Positions 10,878-18,377 of a stretch of 64,000 nt of DNA are shown one piece after another. The stretch lies in contig JBDTZN010000003.1 of the NCBI GenBank assembly GCA_040005095.1, forward strand, positions 23,799 to 87,798, written 5' to 3'. Positions within the stretch are counted from its first letter, which is position 1. Each line of letters begins with the position of its first letter. The position numbers and the translations under genes were made by a program. The DNA is from UBA5186 sp040005095 (GTDB lineage Bacteria > Actinomycetota > Thermoleophilia > Gaiellales > Gaiellaceae). A model generated the notes under the pieces. It was given only the letters and a program-made list of their open reading frames with translations, was not told the DNA's origin and made no database searches.

Positions 10878-10950
10878 CTAAGGCGCCGCTTGCGGCGCCG
10901 TCTCAGGATTCGCGGCTCGGCCGCGGATCCGTCCGGGCTCCTTACCTCGC
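10878..10950 (-). repeat. Copy C of a dispersed ~100-bp structured repeat
   Basis: Read in its own orientation this is the shortest and most diverged of three copies (others at 12601-12700 and 43982-44083). It shares the exact 12-base block CTAAGGCGCCGC with the 43982 copy read in reverse, then TGCGGCG, TCCGTC and GCTCCTTACC in the same order. A perfect hairpin (10882-10889 with 10892-10899) sits at one end. Like the other copies it begins right after the stop of a gene, here the HTH/LytR_C gene. Confidence 0.55.
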
Positions 10951-10954
10951 CGCC

Positions 10955-10973
10955 CGCCGTTAGAGCAACGGCG
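10955..10973 (-). terminator. Short hairpin at the end of the anti-sigma gene
   Basis: CGCCGTT and its complement AACGGCG (7-base arms, 5-base loop) overlap the stop codon of the minus-strand anti-sigma gene. There is no T-run, so this is only a weak terminator candidate. Confidence 0.3.
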
Positions 10974-11193
10974 TGCGCAGAGCCGACAGCTTTTCCTTTA
11001 GCTGCGGCGGCATCTGCTCGGCGGCGGCCTGCCGCACGTAGCGGCGCAGGTTCACCTCGAAGCGATAGCGCTTGCGGCAGTACGAGCAGAGCTCGAGATG
11101 GGCTTCGGCCTCCAGCATCTCCGCGTTGGACAACTCACGGTCGAGGTACGGCTGAAGTACCTCCTCGCACTTCGCGCACGGATCAACGGCCAT
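10960..11193 (-). CDS. RsrA-like zinc-binding anti-sigma factor
   Basis: The 77-residue protein has the ZAS motif of thiol-sensing anti-sigma factors: CAKCEEV at the N-terminus and HLELCSYC near residue 32 (His-x3-Cys-x2-Cys). In the SigR/RsrA family these residues bind zinc and form disulfides under oxidative stress, releasing the sigma factor. Its ATG lies 11 bases inside the end of the sigma gene, so the pair is made together. The SigR-type promoter upstream of the sigma gene supports this identity. Confidence 0.9.
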   Translation of the reverse strand: MAVDPCAKCEEVLQPYLDRELSNAEMLEAEAHLELCSYCRKRYRFEVNLRRYVRQAAAEQMPPQLKEKLSALRTPLL

Positions 11194-11779
11194 CGGTCCC
11201 TCCTACCGCTTCCTCTGCCAGCTCGCGTTTCAGGATACGCCGTCCCCGGTGCAAACGCGACATGACGGTGCCGATCGGAATGTCGAGGATCTGGGCGGCG
11301 TCGGCGTATGTGAAATCGCCGATGTCGACGAGAACGACGACGTCCCGGAAGTCATGCGGAACTGCAGAAAGCGCGGAGACCACGTCGTCCTGCGAGAGCC
11401 GCTCGACCACGCGCTCCTCGTCCTGCGCGGGACCGTTCGACTCCTCGAGCTTGTTGTAGAGGAAGTAGTCGCCTTCCTCGAGCGGCTGCGTGTCTGGCGT
11501 CCGCTGCTTCTTGCGGCCGCGGTCGATGTTCAGATTCGTGAGGATCCGCAGGAGCCAGGCGCGGAGATTGGTGCCCGGGGTGAACGACCGCCAGCTCCGG
11601 AACGCCCGCGCATAGGCCTCCTGCATCAGGTCTTCCGCCTCCTCTCTCGAGCCGGCGAGATGGCGGGCCACGCGGTACACCTGATCGGACAACTCGAGCG
11701 CCTCCTCCTCGAATCGCACGCGGTCGCGCGACTCGGTTGCCAGGCGCCGCGCGTCGGTTTCGGGGCTGGTCTCGCTCAT
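11183..11779 (-). CDS. ECF sigma factor, SigR/SigH-like
   Basis: The roughly 198-residue sigma-70 family protein has region 2 (DLMQEAYARAFRSWRSF, FTPGTNLRAWLLRILTN) and region 4 (VPHDFRDVVVLVDIGDFTYADAAQIL, then GTVMSRLHRGRR). The FTPGTNLRAWL stretch is typical of SigR/SigH. The ATG at 11779 is preferred over a GTG at 11788 because TAGGGT lies seven bases before it. Downstream is its anti-sigma factor, overlapping by 11 bases. It probably drives thiol and oxidative stress genes, including itself. Confidence 0.92.
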   Translation of the reverse strand: MSETSPETDARRLATESRDRVRFEEEALELSDQVYRVARHLAGSREEAEDLMQEAYARAFRSWRSFTPGTNLRAWLLRILTNLNIDRGRKKQRTPDTQPLEEGDYFLYNKLEESNGPAQDEERVVERLSQDDVVSALSAVPHDFRDVVVLVDIGDFTYADAAQILDIPIGTVMSRLHRGRRILKRELAEEAVGGTDGR

Positions 11780-11786
11780 CCCGAGC

Positions 11787-11792
11787 ACCCTA
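11787..11792 (-). promoter_or_regulatory. Possible housekeeping -10 box for the SigR-like gene
   Basis: TAGGGT ends seven bases before the ATG at 11779. If used, it gives a leaderless basal transcript alongside the SigR-type promoter further upstream. Confidence 0.4.
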
Positions 11793-11814
11793 GCAGCGCC
11801 CTTCTGAAGGCTTG

Positions 11815-11840
11815 AACGCTGTGAAAAGGCCCTGCATTCC
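11815..11840 (-). promoter_or_regulatory. SigR-type promoter (GGAAT-N18-GTT) of the sigma/anti-sigma pair
   Basis: On the minus strand GGAAT (11836-11840) and GTT (11815-11817) are separated by exactly 18 bases, the consensus of Streptomyces SigR and mycobacterial SigH promoters. It points into the sigma gene about 35 bases downstream, giving the autoregulation known for this family. Confidence 0.7.
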
Positions 11841-11897
11841 CGTTAGCTATCGCGCTGAAACGGGTACACGGGATGACCTACCGACGAGGGGGGACAG

Positions 11898-12371
11898 ATG
11901 CAGGGGTACACGGTCGTGACGAGCGACGACGCAAAGGTGGGACACGTCGTCGGCGAGGTTGGCGAGAACCTCATTGTCGAGCAGGGGCACCTGATGAAGT
12001 CGCGGCATCCGTTGCCGCGGGCGTTCGCTCACGCCGACGACGAGGCGCAGGTCGTCAGGACGACCGTGTCGAAGTCGATCCTCCAGGACGCGCCCAAGGT
12101 CGAGGCCGACGGCAGCGATCTGGACGAGGCCGAAGTCGCGCGCTATTACGGGCTCGCCTCCGGCGATCCGGCGCCCGAGACGCTGGGCGACGGGGCCCTG
12201 GCGCCGGACGATCCCGCGCGCTCGATCGAAGCCGATCGCGAGGCGGCAGGGATGCCGGCTCCCGAGGAAGAGCGGATCGCGGCGCGCCAGAATCTGGAGG
12301 GTGGCGAGCCGATCGGGCGGCCGTCGCCTGGGCTGCTCGGGGACCGAACGCCCGAGAACCCGGTGTCTTAG
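11898..12371 (+). CDS. PRC-barrel-like protein with acidic C-terminal half
   Basis: The 157-residue protein begins with YTVVTSDDAKVGHVVGEVGE, the first strands of a PRC-barrel-type domain, ending near residue 70. The remainder is acidic, rich in Glu, Asp, Ala and Pro, and probably disordered. Similar proteins are often called stress or general-stress proteins in actinobacteria, but the role is unknown. A strong ribosome binding site (AGGGGGGA) lies just before the ATG. It is divergent from the SigR-like gene. The last four bases overlap the convergent HMA gene. Confidence 0.7.
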   Translation: MQGYTVVTSDDAKVGHVVGEVGENLIVEQGHLMKSRHPLPRAFAHADDEAQVVRTTVSKSILQDAPKVEADGSDLDEAEVARYYGLASGDPAPETLGDGALAPDDPARSIEADREAAGMPAPEEERIAARQNLEGGEPIGRPSPGLLGDRTPENPVS

Positions 12372-12586
12372 ACCGCGACGACCTCGCGGAAGCCCGCCTT
12401 GGCCATCGCGCCGAGGATGGCGTCACGGTCAGTGTGCTCGTCGTCCCAGGCGAGCATGACCTGGCCCATCAGGTTCGCGTTGGCCGCTTCGAGCCCATCG
12501 TGGCTTTCCAGCGCGTGCGCGAGCCGCATCACGCAGCGCTCGCAGCGGATGCCGCTCACCTGGACGGTCTCGCTCTGCGTGGCCAC
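12368..12586 (-). CDS. Small heavy-metal-associated (HMA) domain protein
   Basis: The 72-residue protein is one ferredoxin-like HMA domain with the metal-binding pair in GIRCERC (near residues 12-18), in place of the usual GMTCxxC. Such proteins are copper or zinc chaperones, or the N-terminal parts of transport ATPases. No metal ATPase gene is adjacent, so the partner is elsewhere. The GTG start has TAGACT six bases upstream. The stop overlaps the convergent PRC-barrel gene. Confidence 0.85.
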   Translation of the reverse strand: MATQSETVQVSGIRCERCVMRLAHALESHDGLEAANANLMGQVMLAWDDEHTDRDAILGAMAKAGFREVVAV

Positions 12587-12592
12587 GCTGAG

Positions 12593-12598
12593 AGTCTA
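12593..12598 (-). promoter_or_regulatory. -10 box for leaderless HMA-protein mRNA
   Basis: TAGACT on the minus strand ends six bases before the GTG start at 12586. Confidence 0.55.
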
Positions 12599-12600
12599 GG

Positions 12601-12700
12601 GGCCGAAGCGCCGCTCACGCTTGGCGGATCGATAAGGGAGCGCAGACGGGCAGGCGGCAAGCCACCTGCCCTGAAACGGCGTCGCCGAGTCGACGCCTAG
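12601..12700 (+). repeat. Copy A of a dispersed ~100-bp structured repeat
   Basis: It is roughly three quarters identical to 43982-44083, with the blocks AAGGGAGCGCAGACGG, CAGGCGGC and AGCCACCTGCCCT unchanged. Three stem-loops can be drawn. One is GGCGTCG/CGACGCC (12678-12697), where the other copy has different bases that still pair. The element starts at the stop codon of the minus-strand glutamate-cysteine ligase gene, so it may act as its 3' end or terminator. Confidence 0.75.
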
Positions 12701-13764
12701 GCAAACGTTCTGGCCACAAGATCCGCCGCCGCTGCATGCGGATCGAGCGCGAGTTGGAGGTCGCCCTCGCACGACTCGGGGTCCAGCGCGTCGAGCAGCG
12801 GCTCGCCGGCGAGGAAACCGCGGAGCTCTTCCCACAGCTCGGGCACGTCGACGGCGCGGTCGCCGTCGGGATGGATCAGCTCGGCACGGGGCCCGAACCG
12901 CGATGCGGCCCAGCGATTCTGCGCGTAGTCGCCGCGCTGAGCGGGATCGACGGCGGCCGGCTCCTGGTCGAGCGCCCAGCGGCAGAGCTCGCGGATCAGG
13001 GCAACGAACGCGGTGGAGTGCGCGAGCGAGGTCGGCTGGTCGGGCATCCTGATCTCCAGCGTCCCGAGCTTGGGATGTGGGCGGACGTCCCACCAGATCC
13101 GCGTGTAGTCGGCGGTCACGCCGATCCGCATCAGCCGCTCGACCCAACTCTCCCACCCGGCGTAGGTGCCGAAGGGCGGGGGCCCTCCTGAGCGCGGCAG
13201 CTCCGCGAGGAGGAGGGCGCGGTTCGAGGCCATCCCCGTTGCACGCCCGACGAGGTACGGCGAGTTCGCGGAGAGCGCGAGCACGAGCGGCAGCCACGGG
13301 AGGATCGCCTCGAGCGCGGCGTAGCACTCGTCGGGGCCAGGCATCGCGACGTGGACGTGGAGGCCCTGCACCCCCTGGCGACGCGCAGACACGCCCGCGT
13401 AGTCGGCGAAGTCGGTGTAGCGCGGCTCCTGCACCACCGGCTGCTCCTCGGGGTCGGCGAATGGATGCGAGCCGGCGGCGGCGACCGTGAGCCCGTTCGC
13501 GGCGGCTGCGTCACGGGCTGCCAGCCTTAGCCCTCCGAGCGCGGCACCCGCCTCCGTGGCATCGGCGCACGGCTCGGTCGCGAGCTCGCAGACCGATGCG
13601 AAGAGCTCGGTCTTGACGACGCCGGGCAGGCCGCTCCCATCGAGCGAGCCGATCAGCTTGTCGACCTCGCCGACCTGCGCAAACGTGGTCGCGTCGAGGA
13701 TCATCAGCTCCTCCTCGGCGCCGACCGACAGCGTCGGCCACGTGCCCCAACCGGCTTGGATCAT
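12697..13764 (-). CDS. Glutamate-cysteine ligase type 2 (YbdK family)
   Basis: The 355-residue ATP-dependent carboxylate-amine ligase has the family opening LSVGAEEELMILD, then GLHVHVAMP near residue 140 and LGTLEIRMPDQPTS near 245. Members join glutamate to cysteine, or act in ergothioneine-type thiol synthesis (EgtA). It could therefore serve low-molecular-weight thiols in the same stress response as the neighbouring SigR-like system. The ATG overlaps the upstream gene's stop as ATGA. Confidence 0.87.
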   Translation of the reverse strand: MIQAGWGTWPTLSVGAEEELMILDATTFAQVGEVDKLIGSLDGSGLPGVVKTELFASVCELATEPCADATEAGAALGGLRLAARDAAAANGLTVAAAGSHPFADPEEQPVVQEPRYTDFADYAGVSARRQGVQGLHVHVAMPGPDECYAALEAILPWLPLVLALSANSPYLVGRATGMASNRALLLAELPRSGGPPPFGTYAGWESWVERLMRIGVTADYTRIWWDVRPHPKLGTLEIRMPDQPTSLAHSTAFVALIRELCRWALDQEPAAVDPAQRGDYAQNRWAASRFGPRAELIHPDGDRAVDVPELWEELRGFLAGEPLLDALDPESCEGDLQLALDPHAAAADLVARTFA

Positions 13765-14123
13765 CGGGCGCGGATCCCGTGCACCGGCCGTCCGGCTGCC
13801 TCCCACGCGTAGTAGGACGCGCTCGGGCCGTACGAGGACTGGTAGTCGGTCACGCGAGGATTGCGGCCGACCTCCTTCGCACGCTGGGCGTGGCGAAGCA
13901 GGTTCGGGTCGTCGCGCTCCTCCCAGACGAGGACAAGGTGGGCGGCGGTCATGAAGTCCGCGACGAAGGTGCAGGCCGCGGCCGGACACGGGAACGGATC
14001 GGTCGACACGCAAAACCAGCCGGAGTGGTCCGCGTCGGCGTCGTCGGTCCAGAGCTCCTCCTCCTCGACGAGCCCCTCATCTTCGAGCAGGAGGCGTCCC
14101 CGCTGCGGCAGCTCGGGTTCCAT
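13761..14123 (-). CDS. Conserved hypothetical protein with a C2H2-like motif
   Basis: I do not recognise this 120-residue family. Residues about 38-62 contain FCVSTDPFPCPAAAC, then about ten residues, then AAHLVLVW, so Cys and His are spaced like a zinc finger. The rest is acidic at the start and basic at the end. It is the first gene of an operon with the glutamate-cysteine ligase (ATGA overlap). TAGAGT lies six bases before the ATG. Confidence 0.7.
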   Translation of the reverse strand: MEPELPQRGRLLLEDEGLVEEEELWTDDADADHSGWFCVSTDPFPCPAAACTFVADFMTAAHLVLVWEERDDPNLLRHAQRAKEVGRNPRVTDYQSSYGPSASYYAWEAAGRPVHGIRAR

Positions 14124-14129
14124 CCTGGA

Positions 14130-14135
14130 ACTCTA
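14130..14135 (-). promoter_or_regulatory. -10 box for the hypothetical protein/ligase operon
   Basis: TAGAGT on the minus strand ends six bases before the ATG at 14123, suggesting a leaderless message. Confidence 0.55.
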
Positions 14136-14384
14136 GGGGCGCGGTGTGAAGCTACGGAATGCTTCGACCAAGCCGTGCCGCGTCTCGGCGGGGAGCGAAG
14201 CCGCGTCGAGCCGGCCGACCAGGCGCATCGTCGTGCGGATCTGGTCGAGGTAGGCGTCGCATTTCGTGCAGCCGGCGAGGTGCTGTTCGACGCGCGCGTG
14301 CTCCTCCGCCTCGAGGGCGCCCTCGAGATAGTCGGTGACGAGCTCGACGATCTCCTGGCAGCTGAGTGCTTCGACGGTGCTCAC
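14133..14384 (-). CDS. Zinc-finger anti-sigma factor (zf-HC2)
   Basis: The 83-residue protein has the ZAS motif HLAGCTKC near residue 35 and an upstream Cys in LSCQEIVELV. It has no membrane helix, so it is a cytoplasmic inhibitor of the ECF sigma factor encoded just upstream. The two genes overlap by four bases (ATGA). This is a second sigma/anti-sigma module, unrelated in detail to the SigR-like pair 2.5 kb away. Confidence 0.88.
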   Translation of the reverse strand: MSTVEALSCQEIVELVTDYLEGALEAEEHARVEQHLAGCTKCDAYLDQIRTTMRLVGRLDAASLPAETRHGLVEAFRSFTPRP

Positions 14385-15022
14385 GGTTCCTCCACGTACT
14401 CCTCGATCGCCTTGCGCACCTTGGCGCGCGCCCGGTGCAGGAGCACTCGTTGATTGGACTCGGAGACCTCGAGGGCGTTACGGACCTCCTCCGCGCTCCA
14501 GCCCTCGACGTCACGCAGGGTGATCACAGCGCGCTGGCTCGGTGGGAGCTCGTCGATGGCGCGCTCGATAACGAGGCGGGTCTCGTCGCCGAGCAGCCGT
14601 TCCTCCGGCAGCGTGTCCCATCGGGTCGGCGGCGAGGCCCAGTGACCAGGCCAGCGCGCGTGAGCCGCATCGAGGAAGCGGTCGGGGTCGACCGCGGGCT
14701 CCGGCACGCGGGCGGGATCACGCAGCGCCGAGAAGGGAATCGTGCGGCCCTCGCGCTGGGCGCGCGTCTTGGCCGTGTTCGTGAGGATGCGGAAGACCCA
14801 GGTGCGCAGCATCGAGCGACCCTCGAACTGGGGCAGGCCGCGCACGACGGCTAGCCAGGTCTCCTGCACGACTTCCTCCGCCACGGCGCGAGAGGAGACG
14901 TAGATCTGGGCGACGCGGAGCATCGACCCGGACCACTCGTCGACGATACGAGCGAAGGTCGCCTCGTCCCCTGCGCGCACCGCGGCGACGAGTTGCGCGT
15001 CGTCGGCGGCGACCTCGACCAC
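14381..15022 (-). CDS. ECF sigma factor
   Basis: The 213-residue protein has region 2 (VAEEVVQETWLAVVRGLPQFEG, then LRTWVFRILTNTAKT) and region 4 (LPPSQRAVITLRDVEGWSAEEV, then NQRVLLHRARAKVR). About 45 residues between the regions are longer than usual and include AARWPGHW-like aromatic residues. The GTG start is supported by TAGATT six bases upstream. It is coupled to its anti-sigma gene. Its target promoters cannot be told here. Confidence 0.92.
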   Translation of the reverse strand: MVEVAADDAQLVAAVRAGDEATFARIVDEWSGSMLRVAQIYVSSRAVAEEVVQETWLAVVRGLPQFEGRSMLRTWVFRILTNTAKTRAQREGRTIPFSALRDPARVPEPAVDPDRFLDAAHARWPGHWASPPTRWDTLPEERLLGDETRLVIERAIDELPPSQRAVITLRDVEGWSAEEVRNALEVSESNQRVLLHRARAKVRKAIEEYVEEP

Positions 15023-15028
15023 GCCCGG

Positions 15029-15034
15029 AATCTA
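15029..15034 (-). promoter_or_regulatory. -10 box for leaderless ECF sigma mRNA
   Basis: TAGATT on the minus strand ends six bases before the GTG start at 15022. Confidence 0.55.
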
Positions 15035-15076
15035 CCGGGGACGTAACGAACCGGGGCACCGCGGCGTCAAAGCCGC

Positions 15077-16444
15077 ATGAGCAACGACCATTTCGATCTG
15101 ATCGCGATCGGGGGCGGCTCTGCTGCCCGCGACGGCGCACGCAAGGCGAAGGACGAGTTCGGCGCACGCGTGGCGCTGATCGAGAGCACTCGGTGGGGCG
15201 GCGACTGCCCGAACGTCGCTTGCCGCCCGACGAAGGCCTACCTCGTCGCCGCCGATCTCCTTCACGACATACAGACGCTGGCCGAGAAGGCTGGGATCGA
15301 GGTAGGCCCGGCCCGCGCCGACCTCGCCAAGGTGAAGGCGCGCAAGGACGCGCTCCGATCGACGCAACAGCAGTGGGTCGAGCGTTTGCAGGCCCAGGGC
15401 TTCGCGACCTACGACGGGGTCGCGAGCTTCGTGGACGCGCACACGCTACGCGTCGGCAAGAATGAGCTCACCTCCGAGCGGATCCTGATCGCTACGGGCT
15501 CTGAGACCGCGGTTCCACCGATCGAGGGACTCGCGGAGGTCGGCTTCGTCGACCATGTGACCGCGCTTGACCTCGAGGAAGCCCCCGAATCGCTGCTCGT
15601 GCTGGGGGGCGGTCCGGTCGGGCTCGAGTTCGCGCAGATCTTCGCGCGGTTCGGCTCGCGCGTCACGCTGGTTCAGACCGCAGAGCGGATCTCGCCGCGC
15701 TCGGACGCGGAGGCGGCGGCTGAGGTGGCGCGGGCACTCGAGGAGGACGGGATCGAGATCCTGACGTCGACGACCGCGACCCGGTTCGCTCGTGACGGAG
15801 ACGAAATCGTGGCGACGCTCGATCCAGCCGGCCAGCGTCGGGTTGCGCTCGTGCTCGTCGCGACGGGGCGCAAGCCGGACCTCGACCAGCTCGAACTCGA
15901 TCGCGCGGGTGTCGCCTACGAGCGGCGCGGCATCGTCGTGGACAAGCATTTGCGGACGAGCGCCCCCGGGATCTGGGCGGCCGGCGACGTGGCGACGCGG
16001 TACCAGTTCACCCCGATCGCCCAGTACGAGGCTCGCCTCGCGGTGCTCGACATGTTCACCGACGATGCGCCGGCCACCGACTACGCCGCGCTGCCGACCG
16101 CGATCTTCACCGACCCGGAGCTCGCAAGCGTCGGGCTGACCGAGGAGGCCGCGCGCGAGCAAGGTCTCGAGTTCGGGACGGCGACGCATCCGCTCGCGAG
16201 CGTGACCCGCGCTCAGTACTACGACGCCAAGCACGGCCTCTACAAGCTCGTCTTCGACTCGGGAAGCGGGAAGGTGCTCGGGATCCACGTTGTCTGCCGC
16301 GGTGCGAGCGACGTGGTACAGGGCCTCGCGCCGGCTTTGCGGCTGGGGGTGACCGTCGACGATCTCGCCCGCGCGCATCACACGTATCCAAGCTTCGGCG
16401 AGGGCGTGAAGGCGGCCGCAGAGCGCGCGCTCGCGTCGATGTAG
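15077..16444 (+). CDS. FAD-dependent pyridine nucleotide-disulfide oxidoreductase
   Basis: The 455-residue protein belongs to the dihydrolipoamide dehydrogenase/mercuric reductase class. It has an N-terminal FAD motif (LIAIGGGSAARDGA), the redox-active pair in GGDCPNVACRPTK (near residues 39-51), the NAD(P) motif LGGGPVGLEFAQIF near 178 and GIWAAGD near 300. The C-terminal motif is HTYPSFGEG rather than the usual HPTLSE, so the substrate may differ from lipoamide. The genomic position between thiol-stress genes suggests a disulfide substrate. The mapped start is the ATG at 15077; no clear promoter box precedes it. Confidence 0.9.
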   Translation: MSNDHFDLIAIGGGSAARDGARKAKDEFGARVALIESTRWGGDCPNVACRPTKAYLVAADLLHDIQTLAEKAGIEVGPARADLAKVKARKDALRSTQQQWVERLQAQGFATYDGVASFVDAHTLRVGKNELTSERILIATGSETAVPPIEGLAEVGFVDHVTALDLEEAPESLLVLGGGPVGLEFAQIFARFGSRVTLVQTAERISPRSDAEAAAEVARALEEDGIEILTSTTATRFARDGDEIVATLDPAGQRRVALVLVATGRKPDLDQLELDRAGVAYERRGIVVDKHLRTSAPGIWAAGDVATRYQFTPIAQYEARLAVLDMFTDDAPATDYAALPTAIFTDPELASVGLTEEAAREQGLEFGTATHPLASVTRAQYYDAKHGLYKLVFDSGSGKVLGIHVVCRGASDVVQGLAPALRLGVTVDDLARAHHTYPSFGEGVKAAAERALASM

Positions 16445-16447
16445 GAT
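16442..16447 (+). promoter_or_regulatory. -10 box for leaderless M24 peptidase mRNA
   Basis: TAGGAT ends seven bases before the GTG at 16455 and overlaps the stop codon of the preceding oxidoreductase gene. Confidence 0.5.
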
Positions 16448-16454
16448 CCGCGAT

Positions 16455-17597
16455 GTGCCCGACGTCCTGATCTTCGGCGACACCGACCGCTCCCCCGAGC
16501 TGCGTCACGAGGTGCCGCTGCTGATCGGCGACCCGTTCTTCTACGCGGAGCGCGACGGGAAGCAGACGATCGTGATCGGCGCGATGGAGTGGCCGCGGAT
16601 CCGCGAGGTCGCTCCACAGATCGAGCTGCTGCCCCCAGAAGAGTTCGGCTCGGACGAGCTGGTCGCCGGTGGGATCGGCAGCCTCGACGAGTTGCAGATC
16701 GAAATTGCGCTGCGCGCTTGCCGGAAGCTCGGGATCGAGCGCGCGACCGTCCCGCACATGTTCCCGCTCGAGCTCGCGGACGTCCTGCGCGCCGGCGGCG
16801 TCGAGCTCAACCCCGATCGCGACTTCTTCGAGCAGCGCCGGCGCGTCAAGAACGAGTCCGAGCTCGCCGGGATCAGGCGCGCCCAGCAGGCGGCGAACGC
16901 CGGGATGGGCGCGGCGGCGGCGCTGTTGCGCTCGGCGAAGTCGAACGGCGGCGTGCTCGAGGTGGACGGCAAGCCCCTGACCGTCGAGCGGGTCAAGCGG
17001 GTGATCGGCGATGCGTTCGCCGACCACGACTGTGCCGCCGACGAGTTCATCGTCTCGCATGGTCCGCAGTCGGCAATCGGTCACCACATGGGCGAGGGCG
17101 TTATCCAGGCCAACGAGCCGATCGTGATCGACATCTGGCCGCAGGATCGCGAGTCCTCCTGCTTCGCCGACATGACGCGGACGTTCGTCGTCGGCGAGCC
17201 CTCGGACGAGGTGCGCGAGTGGCACCGCCTCTGTAAGGAGGCGCTCGACCGCTCCCACGCGCAGGTGCGCGCCGGCGCGAGCGGCCAGGCGATCAACAAG
17301 TCGGTCTGCGAGATCTTCCAGGCAGCGGGGTACAAGACCGCGCTGACGAAGGAGCCGGGAGAAGTGTTGCAGGACGGGTTTTTCCACGGCCTCGGTCATG
17401 GAGTCGGGCTCGAAGTGCACGAAGCCCCGATGCTGAGCCGACTCGGGACACCGCCGCTCGTTGCAGGCGATGTCGTCACGCTCGAGCCGGGCTTGTACCG
17501 CCGGGGCTACGGCGGGCTGCGCCTCGAGGACCTCGTCGTCGTCACCGAGGACGGGGGAGAGAACCTCACCGACTTCCCGTACGACCTGCAGCCGTAG
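16455..17597 (+). CDS. M24-family metallopeptidase (Xaa-Pro aminopeptidase-like)
   Basis: The 380-residue protein has a creatinase-type N-terminal half and a pita-bread catalytic half from about residue 145. The metal ligands are visible in order: VIDIWP and CFADMTRTF (two Asp), GLGHGVGLEVHE (His), then VVTLEPG and GLRLEDLVVV (two Glu). It should remove residues before proline or act on related substrates in the cytoplasm. The GTG start is set by the TAGGAT box seven bases upstream. Confidence 0.9.
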   Translation: MPDVLIFGDTDRSPELRHEVPLLIGDPFFYAERDGKQTIVIGAMEWPRIREVAPQIELLPPEEFGSDELVAGGIGSLDELQIEIALRACRKLGIERATVPHMFPLELADVLRAGGVELNPDRDFFEQRRRVKNESELAGIRRAQQAANAGMGAAAALLRSAKSNGGVLEVDGKPLTVERVKRVIGDAFADHDCAADEFIVSHGPQSAIGHHMGEGVIQANEPIVIDIWPQDRESSCFADMTRTFVVGEPSDEVREWHRLCKEALDRSHAQVRAGASGQAINKSVCEIFQAAGYKTALTKEPGEVLQDGFFHGLGHGVGLEVHEAPMLSRLGTPPLVAGDVVTLEPGLYRRGYGGLRLEDLVVVTEDGGENLTDFPYDLQP

Positions 17598-17698
17598 CGT
17601 CCGCCGCATACCGCGGCGGGAGGAGCTAGAGTCCCTGAGCATTTTTCCGGCCCGGACGCCTGCCCCACATTGGGACAGACCTTCTCTAGGAGGTTGAT

Positions 17699-18373
17699 AT
17701 GGCGGTAGTGGAGGAACGGCCCGCGCTTTCCGTGGCGGACCCGGCCCCGTTGGGACTCGCAGCCTTCGCGCTGACGACGTTCCTACTCAGCGGTCACAAC
17801 GCGACGTTCATTCCCGACCTGATCTGGATCGGGCCCGCGCTGTTCTACGGCGGTCTTGTCCAGCTGTTCGCGGGAATGTGGGAGTTCCGCAACCGAAACG
17901 TATTCGGCGCCACCGCGTTCTCGACCTACGGCGGCTTCTGGCTCGGGCTCGGAATCTTCGTCACCCTGCTCGTGCTGTCGAAGTCGTTCGCCGGGGCGCT
18001 CTCGGCCAACAAAGCGGACATCCCGAACGCACTGGCCTGGTTCCTGTTCGCGTTCGCGGTCTTCAATCTCTACATGCTGCTCTGGAGCCTCCGGGTGAGT
18101 ATCGGCGTCTTTCTGGTCTTTCTGACGCTGCAGATCACCGAGATCCTGCTCGTGATCGGCTTCTTCTCCGAGGCGCACGGGCACGCGAACAACGGATGGA
18201 TTCACGCCGGCGGTTGGATGGGTGTCCTCACGGCGGCGGTCGCCTGGTACACATCGGCGGCCCTCGTCTCCGGAGGGATGAACGACGGCAAGCCGATCCT
18301 TCCTGTCGGTCGTCCCCTCTGGACCGGCACGAAGCTCGGCATGGAACGACCGGCCGCGGCGAGGGTGAGGTAG
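17699..18373 (+). CDS. satP: Acetate uptake transporter, GPR1/FUN34/YaaH (SatP) family
   Basis: The 224-residue membrane protein has about six hydrophobic helices. It carries the family signature as ADPAPLGLAAFALTTFLLS near residue 14 and GGLVQLFAGMWEFRNRNVFGATAFSTYG (in two parts, about residues 52-80). It should carry acetate or succinate with protons across the inner membrane. A perfect AGGAGG lies eight bases before the ATG. It is four bases upstream of acetyl-CoA synthetase, making an acetate uptake and activation operon. Confidence 0.92.
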   Translation: MAVVEERPALSVADPAPLGLAAFALTTFLLSGHNATFIPDLIWIGPALFYGGLVQLFAGMWEFRNRNVFGATAFSTYGGFWLGLGIFVTLLVLSKSFAGALSANKADIPNALAWFLFAFAVFNLYMLLWSLRVSIGVFLVFLTLQITEILLVIGFFSEAHGHANNGWIHAGGWMGVLTAAVAWYTSAALVSGGMNDGKPILPVGRPLWTGTKLGMERPAAARVR

Positions 18374-18377
18374 CCGG

